This document shows, one piece after another, positions 43,184 to 52,235 of a stretch of DNA of 64,000 bases. The stretch covers positions 1 to 64,000 of the forward strand of contig JAFGLD010000205.1 of NCBI GenBank assembly GCA_016928235.1. Reading direction: 5' to 3'. This DNA is from Anaerolineae bacterium. Its GTDB lineage: Bacteria; Chloroflexota; Anaerolineae; Aggregatilineales; UBA3940. A program made the translations under genes and the position numbers. The notes beneath the pieces were generated by a model. The model saw only the letters and a program-made list of their open reading frames with translations, was not told the DNA's origin and made no database searches. The first letter of the stretch is position 1, and each line of letters begins with the position of its first letter.

Positions 43184-44311
43184 TCAGCTTTGTCGATAAA
43201 CAGGTAGTGTCAAAACAAAACAACTACCACCACCCCCTGGCCTGTTAAGCCGCTCAATGCGCCCACCATGGAAAGAGGCGATGTGACGAGCAATAGCTAA
43301 CCCTGCGCCGATGCCCTGCTGTTCGTCCTTGTCCCGGTTGTGCTGGTAAAAAGGCTGAAATAGATGCTTGCTCCCTTCAGGTGGAATACCTGCGCCTTCA
43401 TCACAAATCAAGACCGAGATCTCCGCGTCGCGTACTTCCATCAAAACCGAAACGTTGGCCTTACTGCCAACAGGTGAAAACTTGATAGCATTTCCTAACA
43501 GGTTTGCCAGGGCTACCCTGAGATATTCGGGATCTCCGATCACCGATGGCAAAAAGCCATCTGACGCCACATGTAATGTCAGGCCACGCTCTGATGCTGT
43601 AGTCTGAAGCTGCGCAACGACTTCCCGAACCAGGCTCCCTAGATCGCTGATCACTGTCTTACGTTGATCGAATATTTTGCGGCCGTTGCCACTTTCCATC
43701 TCGGCCAGCAGCAGTAGGCTCTCGATCAGGCGCGAGAGCCGCTCGCTGCCGTGCTGAATGCCGTCGATACATTGTCTGAGTTCCTCGGATTGTGCTGATG
43801 TCGATGAAGCTGCCATCAACTCGGCGTAGGCAACGATGTAAGTCAGTGGTGTACGGAATTCGTGGTTGAGGATTTTTAAGATTTGCTGTCGCAGGTTTTC
43901 CATCTCCTGTTCTTGCAAGATGCTAAGCCGTCTGCGGCGGCTTAGTGTAGACTGGACGGCGACCAATAGATCGGGAAGCTCAAAAGGCTTGGTTACGTAA
44001 TCGTCTACACCGCGCAACTTGCCCGTCCGAATGTCTTCTTTCTCGGCCCTGGCGGTCAGGAAAATGAAAGGGATCGATACCCACTCTGGGCGCGCCCGGA
44101 CAGCATTCAGAAACTTGTATCCGTCCATATAAGGCATAGCAATATCTGAGATGATCAAGTCAGGCGGGATGGAGAGTTGTTCCAATAAGCGAAGCGCCGA
44201 TCTGCCGTCAGACGCCGCGTAAACCTGGTAGCCCGACATCTCCAGGAGATCGGTCACACCGCGTAGCAAGGCCTTGTCATCCTCAGCCAGGAGAATGTGG
44301 TACTTATCCAT
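43184..44311 (-). CDS. Receiver-histidine kinase hybrid
   Basis: A 375-residue cytoplasmic protein with an N-terminal receiver domain (acid pair at 11-12, phospho-acceptor Asp56 in LIISDIAMP, Thr86, Lys108) joined by a short helix to a HisKA domain (NHEFRTPLTYIVAYAEL, His150) and HATPase_c (ANLLGNAIKFSPVG, ICDEGAGIPPEG, GIGAGLAIARHIA). There is no membrane segment or sensory domain, so the receiver input probably controls the kinase in a phosphorelay. GAGGAT precedes the ATG. No partner regulator with a DNA-binding output lies adjacent, apart from the HTH protein downstream. Confidence 0.92.
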   Translation of the reverse strand: MDKYHILLAEDDKALLRGVTDLLEMSGYQVYAASDGRSALRLLEQLSIPPDLIISDIAMPYMDGYKFLNAVRARPEWVSIPFIFLTARAEKEDIRTGKLRGVDDYVTKPFELPDLLVAVQSTLSRRRRLSILQEQEMENLRQQILKILNHEFRTPLTYIVAYAELMAASSTSAQSEELRQCIDGIQHGSERLSRLIESLLLLAEMESGNGRKIFDQRKTVISDLGSLVREVVAQLQTTASERGLTLHVASDGFLPSVIGDPEYLRVALANLLGNAIKFSPVGSKANVSVLMEVRDAEISVLICDEGAGIPPEGSKHLFQPFYQHNRDKDEQQGIGAGLAIARHIASFHGGRIERLNRPGGGGSCFVLTLPVYRQS

Positions 44312-44490
44312 AAATCCTCAGCGAATACATCGGCTGCCAATGAGTATATCACACAACACTTTGTTTGATGCGGCCAAGGTCAACACACAAAAAATGGGGT
44401 TTGGAAGATAGTGTTCAGGATTGACGGCCAAGAACCGTTATGATTGAAAATGAGGTGTTTGATACTTTCCTATCCGGCAAGAAAACAACA

Positions 44491-44535
44491 AGCTTCCAGT
44501 TCTCCCCATCATCGAAGCTGAAGATCCTGGAAGCT
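44491..44535 (-). terminator. Probable terminator of the SecG-binding protein unit
   Basis: A 9-bp stem (AGCTTCCAG and CTGGAAGCT; arms 44491-44499 and 44527-44535) with a 27-base loop. On the minus strand it is followed by a T-rich run (TTGTTGTTTTC). It lies just after the stop of the minus-strand binding-protein gene. The long loop lowers confidence. Confidence 0.45.
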
Positions 44536-44557
44536 CAATAGCCGGTGGGAACAAGCC

Positions 44558-46300
44558 CTATTCGCGAGAACAGTATTGTTGAGCCTGCTCAGGGGACAAA
44601 AGCTGCCATTGTTCCATGTTTCGGAAGCGATCGCTGGGATCGACCAAAATCGTTAGCTGGACACCTTGTATCTGGCAGCTCATGGCATAGTGATAAAGAG
44701 GATTGTAGAGCAAAACGGCAGCAGCCTGATCGAGAAACCGTTGCTGGTAACTGCGATATAACTCGGCTCGCCGCACTCCATTAGGATCCTTGCGGGCAAT
44801 CTCCAATGCCTCACTGACATCACGATCGCTAAAACCGCCGTAATTCTGACCGGTCTCTATTTGCGACTCATGCCAGAAAGCATACGGATCCGGGTCGGCC
44901 ATTCGCCCCTGGCTGAACTCAACCAAAGCAGCATCGAAGTCACGGCCCTGTTCACCGGCAGGCGTTTGGATACGGTCAAGCAGCTTTTCCGCATCGAGCG
45001 TTTTGAGCGTGACATCAATGCCCAACTCGCGCCATTGTTGAACGATCATTTCCCCCATTTGGCGATCGGCATTCTGGTTGGTAACCAACAGTGTGAAAGC
45101 CAAACGGGTTTCCTCTTTAGTCCGTGTGCTGCCGTCGAGAACCCAGCCTGCCTCATCGAGGAGTTGTGCCGCAGTTGTTGTATCATGGGAGAGTTGCGTC
45201 AAGGAATCGTTGTAGGCCCATGTGCCGGGCAAAATCGTCGAAGTGGCAGGAATGGCTATCCGTGGAAGGGCCCGCGCAACCAATCCGTCTCTATCGAGCG
45301 CCATGACAAGTGCTTTACGAACAGCCACATCCTGGAAGAACGGCAGGCGAGTCGAAGCCCCCTGGTTAAGGATGACGGCGGCATAAACAGGTAAGCGGGA
45401 TGTGTAAATCTCCAGCTCAGGGCTCTCCAGTACGCCTTTGAGCTGCGCCGGTGACAGGCCTCCCAGGGCTTGCACATCAGAGCCAAGAGTCCGGAAAGCC
45501 CGATTATCATCGGGGTAAAAGCGTAGATCGATATCTGTTAGTTTGATCTGGCGCTGCCGGTCGTAATAATTGGCATAAGGCTCCAGCTTAACGGTGACAG
45601 AATTGCTCTGTTCCTGTAACGACGCCCATTGCAGTCTCCCCGTTCCAATCGGGCTCAGATTGAATGGCTCGCTGGGTAATTCATCAGGTGAAACCCCACC
45701 CAGCAGATGCTCCGGCAAGATTCCAATGCCCGCGTATTCAGGGAAAGCGGAAAGTGGCTGTGTAAGCACAAACTTTACCGTTGTCTCGTCCTCTGCATAG
45801 GTTTCGACGGTACGCCAGAAGGCACCCAAATCGGCCGGCCCAGGAAAATCCGGATCGCGGAGCAGTGCCATTGTGAAAGTGACATCGTCAGCCGTAAAGG
45901 GTGTTCCATCGTGCCATGTCACATCGGCGCGGAGGTTGAAAATGTAGGTCAGACCATCGGAGCTGATCTCCCAGTTCGATGCCAGATCGGGAGCAGGCTG
46001 GCCATATCCATCGATGCGCGTCAGGCCGGAAAAGAGCAATGACACCAGATCGCGATCGGCTTGCGAGACGGCCAGGATTGGGTTAACCCAGAGAGGCTTG
46101 CCGACAATTGCCTCAGTGTAGGTCTGTGTCGTCGACAAAGAAACTTCACGTGGGCCGGCCTCATCTTTTTTGCTGACAATCATATACACAATTGCGCCAA
46201 CGATCATCAACAAGCCGATGATGAGCATGATCACCTGCCAGCGTAAATGCCTCGCAGATGAAACAATTGGTGAGTCGGTACTGGGAAGTAATTCGCTCAT
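44558..46300 (-). CDS. Membrane-anchored oligopeptide-type binding protein (SBP family 5)
   Basis: A 580-residue extracellular solute-binding protein of family 5. Instead of a lipobox it has an N-terminal anchor helix (about 22-45, VIMLIIGLLMIVGAIVYMIV). The binding domain has the family landmarks LLFSGLTRIDGYGQPAPDLA, YIFNLRADVTWHDGTPFTADDVTFT and GTWAYN. The family usually binds peptides, nickel or other small ligands and works with DppBCDF-type importers. No permease or ATPase gene is linked here. It lies downstream of secG (92-bp gap) on the same strand. The ligand is unknown; it could serve a distant importer or a sensor role. Confidence 0.88.
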   Translation of the reverse strand: MSELLPSTDSPIVSSARHLRWQVIMLIIGLLMIVGAIVYMIVSKKDEAGPREVSLSTTQTYTEAIVGKPLWVNPILAVSQADRDLVSLLFSGLTRIDGYGQPAPDLASNWEISSDGLTYIFNLRADVTWHDGTPFTADDVTFTMALLRDPDFPGPADLGAFWRTVETYAEDETTVKFVLTQPLSAFPEYAGIGILPEHLLGGVSPDELPSEPFNLSPIGTGRLQWASLQEQSNSVTVKLEPYANYYDRQRQIKLTDIDLRFYPDDNRAFRTLGSDVQALGGLSPAQLKGVLESPELEIYTSRLPVYAAVILNQGASTRLPFFQDVAVRKALVMALDRDGLVARALPRIAIPATSTILPGTWAYNDSLTQLSHDTTTAAQLLDEAGWVLDGSTRTKEETRLAFTLLVTNQNADRQMGEMIVQQWRELGIDVTLKTLDAEKLLDRIQTPAGEQGRDFDAALVEFSQGRMADPDPYAFWHESQIETGQNYGGFSDRDVSEALEIARKDPNGVRRAELYRSYQQRFLDQAAAVLLYNPLYHYAMSCQIQGVQLTILVDPSDRFRNMEQWQLLSPEQAQQYCSRE

Positions 46301-46392
46301 AGTGATTGATTGAAAGGGAAAAGCCGATATCTAGCGGAGCATGACATTCCACCAGATCGGCATAGCGGGTGATACGATCACCGATCGAGGAT

Positions 46393-46629
46393 TTATTTAC
46401 TCAGAAGAAAAGCACTATAGGCAACCAGAGAAAAGAAAAGGACGGAGAAGCCGATAGTGATCTGAAACAGTGTTTTTTCCAGGCCACGACGTGTCTTGTA
46501 CTGACCTGTCATCGAATCACCCCCGAAGAAGCCTCCCATACCTCCCTTGCTCTGAAGCAAAGTTGCTACAATCAAGGCCACCGCAAGGATAATTAATGCA
46601 ATATTGATGTAGTTCTGCACGTTATTCAC
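46393..46629 (-). CDS. secG: Preprotein translocase subunit SecG
   Basis: A 78-residue protein with two membrane helices (about 8-26 and 54-74) and the SecG signature between them: ATLLQSKGGMGGFFGGDSMT. It is the accessory subunit of the SecYEG export channel. The start is a GTG at 46629. It probably heads a short minus-strand unit with the binding protein downstream. Confidence 0.95.
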   Translation of the reverse strand: MNNVQNYINIALIILAVALIVATLLQSKGGMGGFFGGDSMTGQYKTRRGLEKTLFQITIGFSVLFFSLVAYSAFLLSK

Positions 46630-47213
46630 CCCAATCCACTGTGTAAGTTTGGATGCCCATTATAGCGCAGGGAGAGATAGCTATCAAACAGTGATTGTCA
46701 CTACTCAGCAATCAGCTTTCAGATCTTAGCTTTAGTTTCCGCTAAGTGCTCGCGAAAAAAGGCGTCCAAGCAGCAAAGCAGGGATCACAAAAGCCGGAAG
46801 ATCGATCCGGCACCAGAACAAGTATTTGGTTCAGGCTCAAAAAGCCGTTTTAGACCGGGTAAACCGGATTTGAAATGGCTTGATGGCACTGACGGGCCAG
46901 ATTTCCCCTCAAAAAGTGGTCAGTGACCGAGTTCTTTTTTCGAAATTGCATTGGCAATTGGTTAACTTTGGGAAATGGCTGTCCCGCCCGGACGCGGAGC
47001 AGGCGTCCGGGTGTTCTTTTTGGATGACGATCCCAAAAGCCGGTTGGCGTAGGCGGCAAGGTGGCTGTCAGGAAACTCAGGACCGAACCAGCCAACGGGC
47101 GCATTCCCAAAATATGACATCTGAACTTATGGGTGCCGGAAAGCTTCATCAATATGGACAAGGTGCCTGTTATCCTATCGCATTGGGGTTCCCCACTTTT
47201 TGAGAAGATACTT
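46630..47213. other. 584-bp intergenic region with a hairpin
   Basis: No supported gene. A strong GC hairpin at 46987-47011 is listed separately. The phrase CTTTAGTTTCCGCT (46731 region) also occurs near 35440, suggesting a dispersed repeat. Otherwise I see nothing firm; an unknown non-coding RNA cannot be excluded. Confidence 0.4.
46987..47011 (+). terminator. Orphan intrinsic-terminator-like hairpin
   Basis: Perfect 9-bp stem CCCGGACGC / GCGTCCGGG with a 7-base loop, followed by TGTTCTTTTT on the plus strand. No plus-strand gene precedes it within 4 kb, so it may end a non-coding transcript or be a decayed element. Confidence 0.55.
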
Positions 47214-47951
47214 CTAATACGAGGAAACTCGGACAGCCTGGCCCATCACCTCGCGTGCCCCCGTGTCAACAAACCCGGCCCGCAAGGCTGCCTCGTAAGA
47301 AGCAGGGTTATTCTCCGCCACAGCATAGATCGGCGCCACCTTGAGTTTCATGAGCTCCGTTACCAGCGCAACTATCACGGCCCGCCCATAGCCCTGCTCG
47401 CGCTGGCCTTCCTGGACATTGACAAATACTTCGGCAAAGACTGGAGATCGCCAATTGATGCCCGCTGTCGCTATGACCTGTGCACCCTGCCTGATCTCAG
47501 CACGGGGATGGCCGTCCGGATCGTGACGAGTAGTGACCAGCACATTAACTTCAGGGCGGAAACGTGTTGGATCGAGGCGTAGGATCAGGTTGTGGGTAAC
47601 CTCGCTGAAGGTAACATAGGGCGCAATCCGTTCGAGGATCGGTGACGGCACAACCATCAAATAGGGGCGAGCAGGCACCAATCCCTCAGAGAGAAGATCA
47701 GGCAGTGCGCCCAATCCTCTCATCCGAAGTGTCACGAGCGGACGGAATAGATCGAAGCCGGTCTGGCAGCGCGCCAGAAAACCATCGACCATACCCTCCT
47801 GATCGCGATGCATGAATAGCGTCGTTCGCTTGGGATCGTGATGAAGCGCGTAGTAGCTGGCCAATGCATCGGCTGCATCGAACTCGTTAAGCAGTGAGCG
47901 TGCATTATCGCGCAGGTAAGAAAGCGTTGCTGGGGTGGATGGTATTGTCAT
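47214..47951 (-). CDS. GNAT-family N-acetyltransferase
   Basis: A 245-residue protein. The C-terminal half is a GNAT domain with the acetyl-CoA loop [17 protein letters not shown] (Q/R-x-x-G-x-G/A pattern) and the late [17 protein letters not shown] motif. The N-terminal 120 residues ([26 protein letters not shown]) form a less typical extra region, possibly a degenerate first GNAT fold. It would transfer an acetyl group to an unknown amine. No ribosome-binding site is obvious before the ATG. It lies alone on the minus strand, 252 bp from phosphofructokinase. Confidence 0.83.
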   Translation of the reverse strand: MTIPSTPATLSYLRDNARSLLNEFDAADALASYYALHHDPKRTTLFMHRDQEGMVDGFLARCQTGFDLFRPLVTLRMRGLGALPDLLSEGLVPARPYLMVVPSPILERIAPYVTFSEVTHNLILRLDPTRFRPEVNVLVTTRHDPDGHPRAEIRQGAQVIATAGINWRSPVFAEVFVNVQEGQREQGYGRAVIVALVTELMKLKVAPIYAVAENNPASYEAALRAGFVDTGAREVMGQAVRVSSY

Positions 47952-48203
47952 GCCAATTTGAGTCTGGTTGCGAAATGATCGTTTTGGCTCGCCTCGATTA
48001 TAGGTCGTGACAGCAGAAGTGCAAAATCACGAGCCGGGTATTTGCCTGCCGGCAGCAATGAACACGGGTCAATCGGATGATCCTATCTGCCGAGCTATCC
48101 GGTGTTCCGCAGCCTCAGCAAGATCATGAATGGAGTCAAGGTATAAACCGCCAGTGGCTGCTGACATTTACACAACAACAAGATGTTTCAAACAGATCAC
48201 TGA

Positions 48204-49190
48204 TTACTTTGCCAGCACTGCGGCCAGCTTGAATAACTTTAAGTCGAGCGGCTTCTTTTTGGTGACAACTTCGGACAGCGGCGTGGCGGTGACCTCGCTT
48301 CTGATCAAGCCTACCAGCACACCATATTCGCCCCTGGCCAGGCAGTCGGTAGCCCCGGCGCCCAGACGAGTCGCCAGGATGCGGTCGAAGGCATTGGGGG
48401 TGCCACCACGTTGGACGTGACCAAGATTGGTCACACGCAAGTCAAAGCCAAGCCGCTCCTCGTGTTGCTTGAAGTAACTCGCCAGCTTCTCAGCATTATA
48501 AGCAGCGCCCTCAGCAACTATCACCAAAGCATGTGATTTGCCACGCTCGTACGCAGCTACCAGTTCCTGGGCAAGCACTTCAGGATCTATTTCGATCTCC
48601 GGGATGACAACATATTCAGCGCCCCCGGCCAGCGCGATCATCAACGCCAGATAACCACAGTCGCGTCCCATCACTTCGACCAGAAAGGCTCGCTGATGAG
48701 ATGACGCCGTGACTTTAAGACGGTCAACGGCCTCAAGCGCCACATCCAGCGCGGTATCTACGCCGATGGTGATATCTGATCCATATAGATCGTTATCGAT
48801 AGTCGATGCCACGCCGACAACGGGAACCCCCATCTCAGAGAGGGCATGAGCGCCTGTCTGAGATCCATTACCGCCGATGATCACGAGCGCATCGATCTCA
48901 TTCTGGTTAAGCGCGCGAACAGCCTTCGAGCGCCCCTCTGCCGTTTTGAACTCCGGGCAGCGGGCGCTGCCCAACATCGTTCCACCTGCCTGGATGATGT
49001 TGCTGACGCTGCGCCGATTCATGGAGATGTAGTCACCGTTGATCAGACCTTCGTAGCCTCGCCTGACACCGAAAACTGCCCAGCCCTTTTCGATCCCCGT
49101 ACGCACGACAGATCGGATGGCCGCATTCATGCCGGGAGCATCGCCTCCGCTGGTCAACACACCGACTTGCTTGATTGTTTTTTGACTCAT
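48204..49190 (-). CDS. pfkA: 6-phosphofructokinase
   Basis: A 328-residue PfkA-type enzyme of the usual length. It shows GVLTSGGDAPGMNAAIRSVV at the N-terminus, the sugar-phosphate motif VEVMGRDCGYLAL and GAAYNAEK-type C-terminal half with VTNLGHVQRGGTPNAFDRIL. It phosphorylates fructose 6-phosphate in glycolysis. The nucleotide motif reads GGNGS (106-110) rather than GGDGS, so the usual Mg-binding Asp is Asn108. The glycine that marks ATP use rather than pyrophosphate use (Gly109) is kept. The following motif is STIDND rather than GTIDND. GGAAGG lies before the ATG. Phosphoryl donor is therefore probably ATP but not certain. Confidence 0.93.
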   Translation of the reverse strand: MSQKTIKQVGVLTSGGDAPGMNAAIRSVVRTGIEKGWAVFGVRRGYEGLINGDYISMNRRSVSNIIQAGGTMLGSARCPEFKTAEGRSKAVRALNQNEIDALVIIGGNGSQTGAHALSEMGVPVVGVASTIDNDLYGSDITIGVDTALDVALEAVDRLKVTASSHQRAFLVEVMGRDCGYLALMIALAGGAEYVVIPEIEIDPEVLAQELVAAYERGKSHALVIVAEGAAYNAEKLASYFKQHEERLGFDLRVTNLGHVQRGGTPNAFDRILATRLGAGATDCLARGEYGVLVGLIRSEVTATPLSEVVTKKKPLDLKLFKLAAVLAK

Positions 49191-49621
49191 GTCTACCTTC
49201 CCTTACATATATATGGTTGTCCAAATGAGCATCGTCCATGATTGATCTGTGTTAACCGGCCAAAGCAGAATCCATAAACAATCGATGGCGTCAACCAAAA
49301 TGGAAATGTTCCAGGAGACTTCATGCCTTACAGCAAGAAATTTGAACGGTTGACAGGCAGGCTAACCTATGTTACGATGCTACCTGGAAACGTTTGCATA
49401 ATAAATATTATCAAAATGTCTGCCTCATTTTCTGTTTATTGTCTCATTTATTGTCAAAAACACAATCTGGATAAGCAATTTCTAACACGTTGTGATACTA
49501 TCGAACACACCTATCCTAAAGAAAATCCCATCCAAAAAGGGGGTGATGTGTTTCGCAAAATGTGAGTGAATCTGACGTCACAACAGTTATTCAATTTCCA
49601 AGTTCTTTTCAGGAGGGAAAG
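49191..49621. other. Intergenic region between pfkA and the peptide importer
   Basis: A 431-bp AT-rich divergent region. It holds a promoter candidate for the importer at 49350-49378. A plus-strand open frame (49323-49565) is not supported by codon pattern or a ribosome-binding site. Confidence 0.5.
49350..49378 (+). promoter_or_regulatory. Sigma70-like promoter for the peptide importer
   Basis: Consensus -35 TTGACA (49350-49355), 17-base spacer and -10 TACGAT (49373-49378; four of six matches), about 245 bp upstream of the binding-protein start. Confidence 0.4.
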
Positions 49622-51694
49622 ATGCCAAGCAAGAAGGTCAGTCGTCGTAATTTCCTTCGCCTGGGTACATTGACTGCCGCGGGCGCGGTGCTTGCAGGAT
49701 GCGGCGCCGGCGAAGTCGTTACTACCGAAGCTCCTAAGCCGACCGAGAAGGCGACCGAGAAGCCGACCGAGGAAGTGACAGTCGAGGAAACCGCGGAAGT
49801 CACCGCGGAACCAACCAGTGCATACAAAGAATCCCCCATGTTAGCCGATAAGGTCGCATCCGGCGATCTGCCGCCTGTCGAAGAGCGTCTACCTGAGACA
49901 CCGAGAGTTGTTGAGGTTCTTGGCGAGATCGGCCAATTCGGCGGCACGATGCGACAGGGCTTCACGGGTACCAATCCCGGTTGGGGTGGCATGTGGTATG
50001 TCGCAGGCTGGGAATGTTTGACCCAATGGAGTGCTGATTTCTCCGGCGTCGAGATGAACATCGCCGAGAATATTGAAATCAGCGACGACGTCAAAGAGTT
50101 CACCATTCATCTTCGTAAAGGCATGAAGTGGTCAGATGGAGCAGATTTTACCGCTGACGATATCATGTTCTACATCGATGATATTATCTTCGACACCGAC
50201 CTCTCGCCTAACGGGGCGGTAGCTGACTGGCTTCCGGCAGATGGCGCTGATGATTTCAAGGCCGAGAAGATCGACGATTACACTGTCAAGTTCATCTTCG
50301 CCAACCCGCATGGTACATTCCTCTATCAAGCAGCACAGTGGAATGGCCGCCATATCGCTTTCTTCCCCAAGCACTATCTGGAGCAATATCACAAGAAGTA
50401 CAACGACAAGGTCGATGATTTGCTGGAGGGCGAAGAGGGAATCGAAGACTGGATTGGCTTGTTCAACAAGTATGCCGCCGGTCCTACGCAGGATACCCAG
50501 CAGTATTTCAATGTTCCTGAGCGGCCGGTGCTCTTCCCTTGGGTTGTCACCAAGCCGCTGGAAGCCGGCACCACCATTGAGATGGCGCGCAATCCCTTCT
50601 ACTGGAAGGTCGATGCAGAGGGCAACCAGCTTCCCTACATGGATGGCATCACAGGCACGTCCTACCAGGATGATCAGGCCCGGTTGTTGGGAATGCTGAA
50701 CGGCGATCTGGACTTTGTCAAGGATCCGGGTGGTGACAATCGTATTGCTTACCATGATGCAGTGGATGAGGGCAAGCCGCTCTATATTCGCTACAACAAC
50801 AGTGATGGTGCCAACAGCAACACGATTCACTTCAACCGGAACACTCCTGATGAGGCCAAAGCGGCTATCTTCGAGAACAAAGATTTCCGTATTGGTATGT
50901 CCCATGCCATCAACCGCCAGGAAGTCATCGATATCGTCCATAGCGGTCAGGGTACGCCCTCTCAACAGGGCCCGCTGGACAGCTCACCGCTCTACAACGA
51001 GCAGTGTGCCAATCAATACCTCGAATATGACGTGGACCTGGCCAACGAGTTCCTCGACAAGGTCATCCCCGACAAGGGTTCCGACGGCTACCGTCTGACA
51101 CCCGATGGCGCGCCTCTGTCCATCATATTCACGATCTCCAACGATCTGACCTACGGCACGAACTGGGTGCAGGTAGCCGAGCTGCTGATCGGCTATTGGG
51201 ACAAAGTAGGCGTCAAGGTGGTGTTGAACGCGGTTGCCGATGAGCAGTACCAGGTCGTCCGGGACGAGAACCAGATGGAAGCAACCGTCTACACTGGTGA
51301 AGGTGGCGCGGGCATCACAGCTATCCTGGATCCGCGCTACTACGTGCCAATGGAGCAGTTCGGCATGTTTGGTAACGGCTGGTTTGGGTGGCGAGTCAAA
51401 TCAACAACCATTGTTCAGGTTGAGCCGCCCGATTGGGTCAAAGAGTGGCGCGAGAAGTACGAACAGGAAGTCCTTTTTGCCCCCTCTCAGGAAGCGCAGA
51501 TCGAGTCCATGAAGGAGATCATCCAGATGGCAGCGGATGAATTCTGGGTGCTTGGTATTTCGCGACCGGGCAATGGATACTATCCATTCCATACTCGCGT
51601 GGCCAACATCCCTGAAACCTGGATCGATGGTTGGATCGAGGGTGTTCAGAAACTGCTCTATCCTGAGCAGTGGTATCTGACGGAAGAAGTCTAA
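49622..51694 (+). CDS. Oligopeptide/dipeptide-binding lipoprotein (SBP family 5)
   Basis: A 690-residue family-5 binding protein, long for the family. The signal has a twin-arginine motif SRRNFLRLG and then a lipobox VLAGC, so it is a Tat-type lipoprotein, followed by a Thr/Glu/Lys/Pro linker to about residue 75. The binding fold contains EFTIHLRKGMKWSDGADFTA, DDIMFYIDDI and NPFYWKVDAEGNQLPYMDG. The ATG at 49622 has GGAGGG in front. It starts a gene set for a complete importer (permeases at 52236 and 53280, ATPases at 54421 and 55455), separated from them by 541 bp with two hairpins. Confidence 0.92.
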   Translation: MPSKKVSRRNFLRLGTLTAAGAVLAGCGAGEVVTTEAPKPTEKATEKPTEEVTVEETAEVTAEPTSAYKESPMLADKVASGDLPPVEERLPETPRVVEVLGEIGQFGGTMRQGFTGTNPGWGGMWYVAGWECLTQWSADFSGVEMNIAENIEISDDVKEFTIHLRKGMKWSDGADFTADDIMFYIDDIIFDTDLSPNGAVADWLPADGADDFKAEKIDDYTVKFIFANPHGTFLYQAAQWNGRHIAFFPKHYLEQYHKKYNDKVDDLLEGEEGIEDWIGLFNKYAAGPTQDTQQYFNVPERPVLFPWVVTKPLEAGTTIEMARNPFYWKVDAEGNQLPYMDGITGTSYQDDQARLLGMLNGDLDFVKDPGGDNRIAYHDAVDEGKPLYIRYNNSDGANSNTIHFNRNTPDEAKAAIFENKDFRIGMSHAINRQEVIDIVHSGQGTPSQQGPLDSSPLYNEQCANQYLEYDVDLANEFLDKVIPDKGSDGYRLTPDGAPLSIIFTISNDLTYGTNWVQVAELLIGYWDKVGVKVVLNAVADEQYQVVRDENQMEATVYTGEGGAGITAILDPRYYVPMEQFGMFGNGWFGWRVKSTTIVQVEPPDWVKEWREKYEQEVLFAPSQEAQIESMKEIIQMAADEFWVLGISRPGNGYYPFHTRVANIPETWIDGWIEGVQKLLYPEQWYLTEEV

Positions 51695-51705
51695 GTCTGG
51701 AGAAT

Positions 51706-51737
51706 GGGTGCTCTGGCAGTAGGTTGCCGGAGCACCC
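51706..51737 (+). terminator. Hairpin after the peptide-binding protein gene
   Basis: A 13-bp stem with one G-T pair (GGGTGCTCTGGCA at 51706-51718, its complement at 51725-51737) followed by TCTTTGATT, 11 bp after the stop codon. It is probably an attenuating terminator that keeps the binding protein in excess over the permeases. Confidence 0.7.
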
Positions 51738-52235
51738 TCTTTGATTGGCCTGGAGCCCCATCCTGTGGGACTTGGGGCTTTTATAGCCCCGCAACAACGG
51801 GACCTCGTTTGTCATTGTGGCGATGTTGATGTGGAAACAAGTTGGATGATTAAGGCATTTGCAACAGAGCCATTCCCGGCACTTGATCGGCTTGACTCGC
51901 CGCGCAGTCTGCTGGTGTGATACCGCATCCTTTGGCCGCGGTTGAGGTAAGTCTGCCGCTGCGCAGTTGAGGTTTCCCCGTCCTGGCCCAATTATAGATA
52001 ACTTGTGAGTATGATGGGGATGCCTGCTGGAAGCAATCCAGGTTGATGCTGTTACTCCTGTCCAGTTGGATCTTGTCTACTCATGTTTTGACAAGCTCTT
52101 CACTCGTTACTTCGGCTTTTCCTGGCTGCGTCTACACACATTCTATTCGATAAGCCCCAGCCTCTCGCTGGATGTGTGATACGTCGGAAGCCGTCAAGAC
52201 AGTGGGCTGCGTGAAGCCCCAGAGGTTAAGTACCT
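51738..52235. other. Gap before the importer permeases
   Basis: About 500 bp with the second hairpin and no supported gene. The permease genes might have their own promoter here, but I do not see a clear one. Confidence 0.4.
51754..51779 (+). terminator. Second hairpin in the importer gap
   Basis: AGCCCCA (51754-51760) and TGGGGCT (51773-51779) around a 12-base loop, followed by TTTA. It follows the first hairpin closely and may reinforce termination. Confidence 0.5.

Noticed and set aside
46880-47203. 107-codon plus-strand frame in the secG-GNAT gap
   Set aside because: It crosses a terminator-like hairpin, has no ribosome-binding site and its translation resembles no known protein.
49323-49565. 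80-codon plus-strand frame upstream of the peptide-binding protein
   Set aside because: Low-complexity AT-rich composition, no family resemblance and no ribosome-binding site; it overlaps a promoter candidate.
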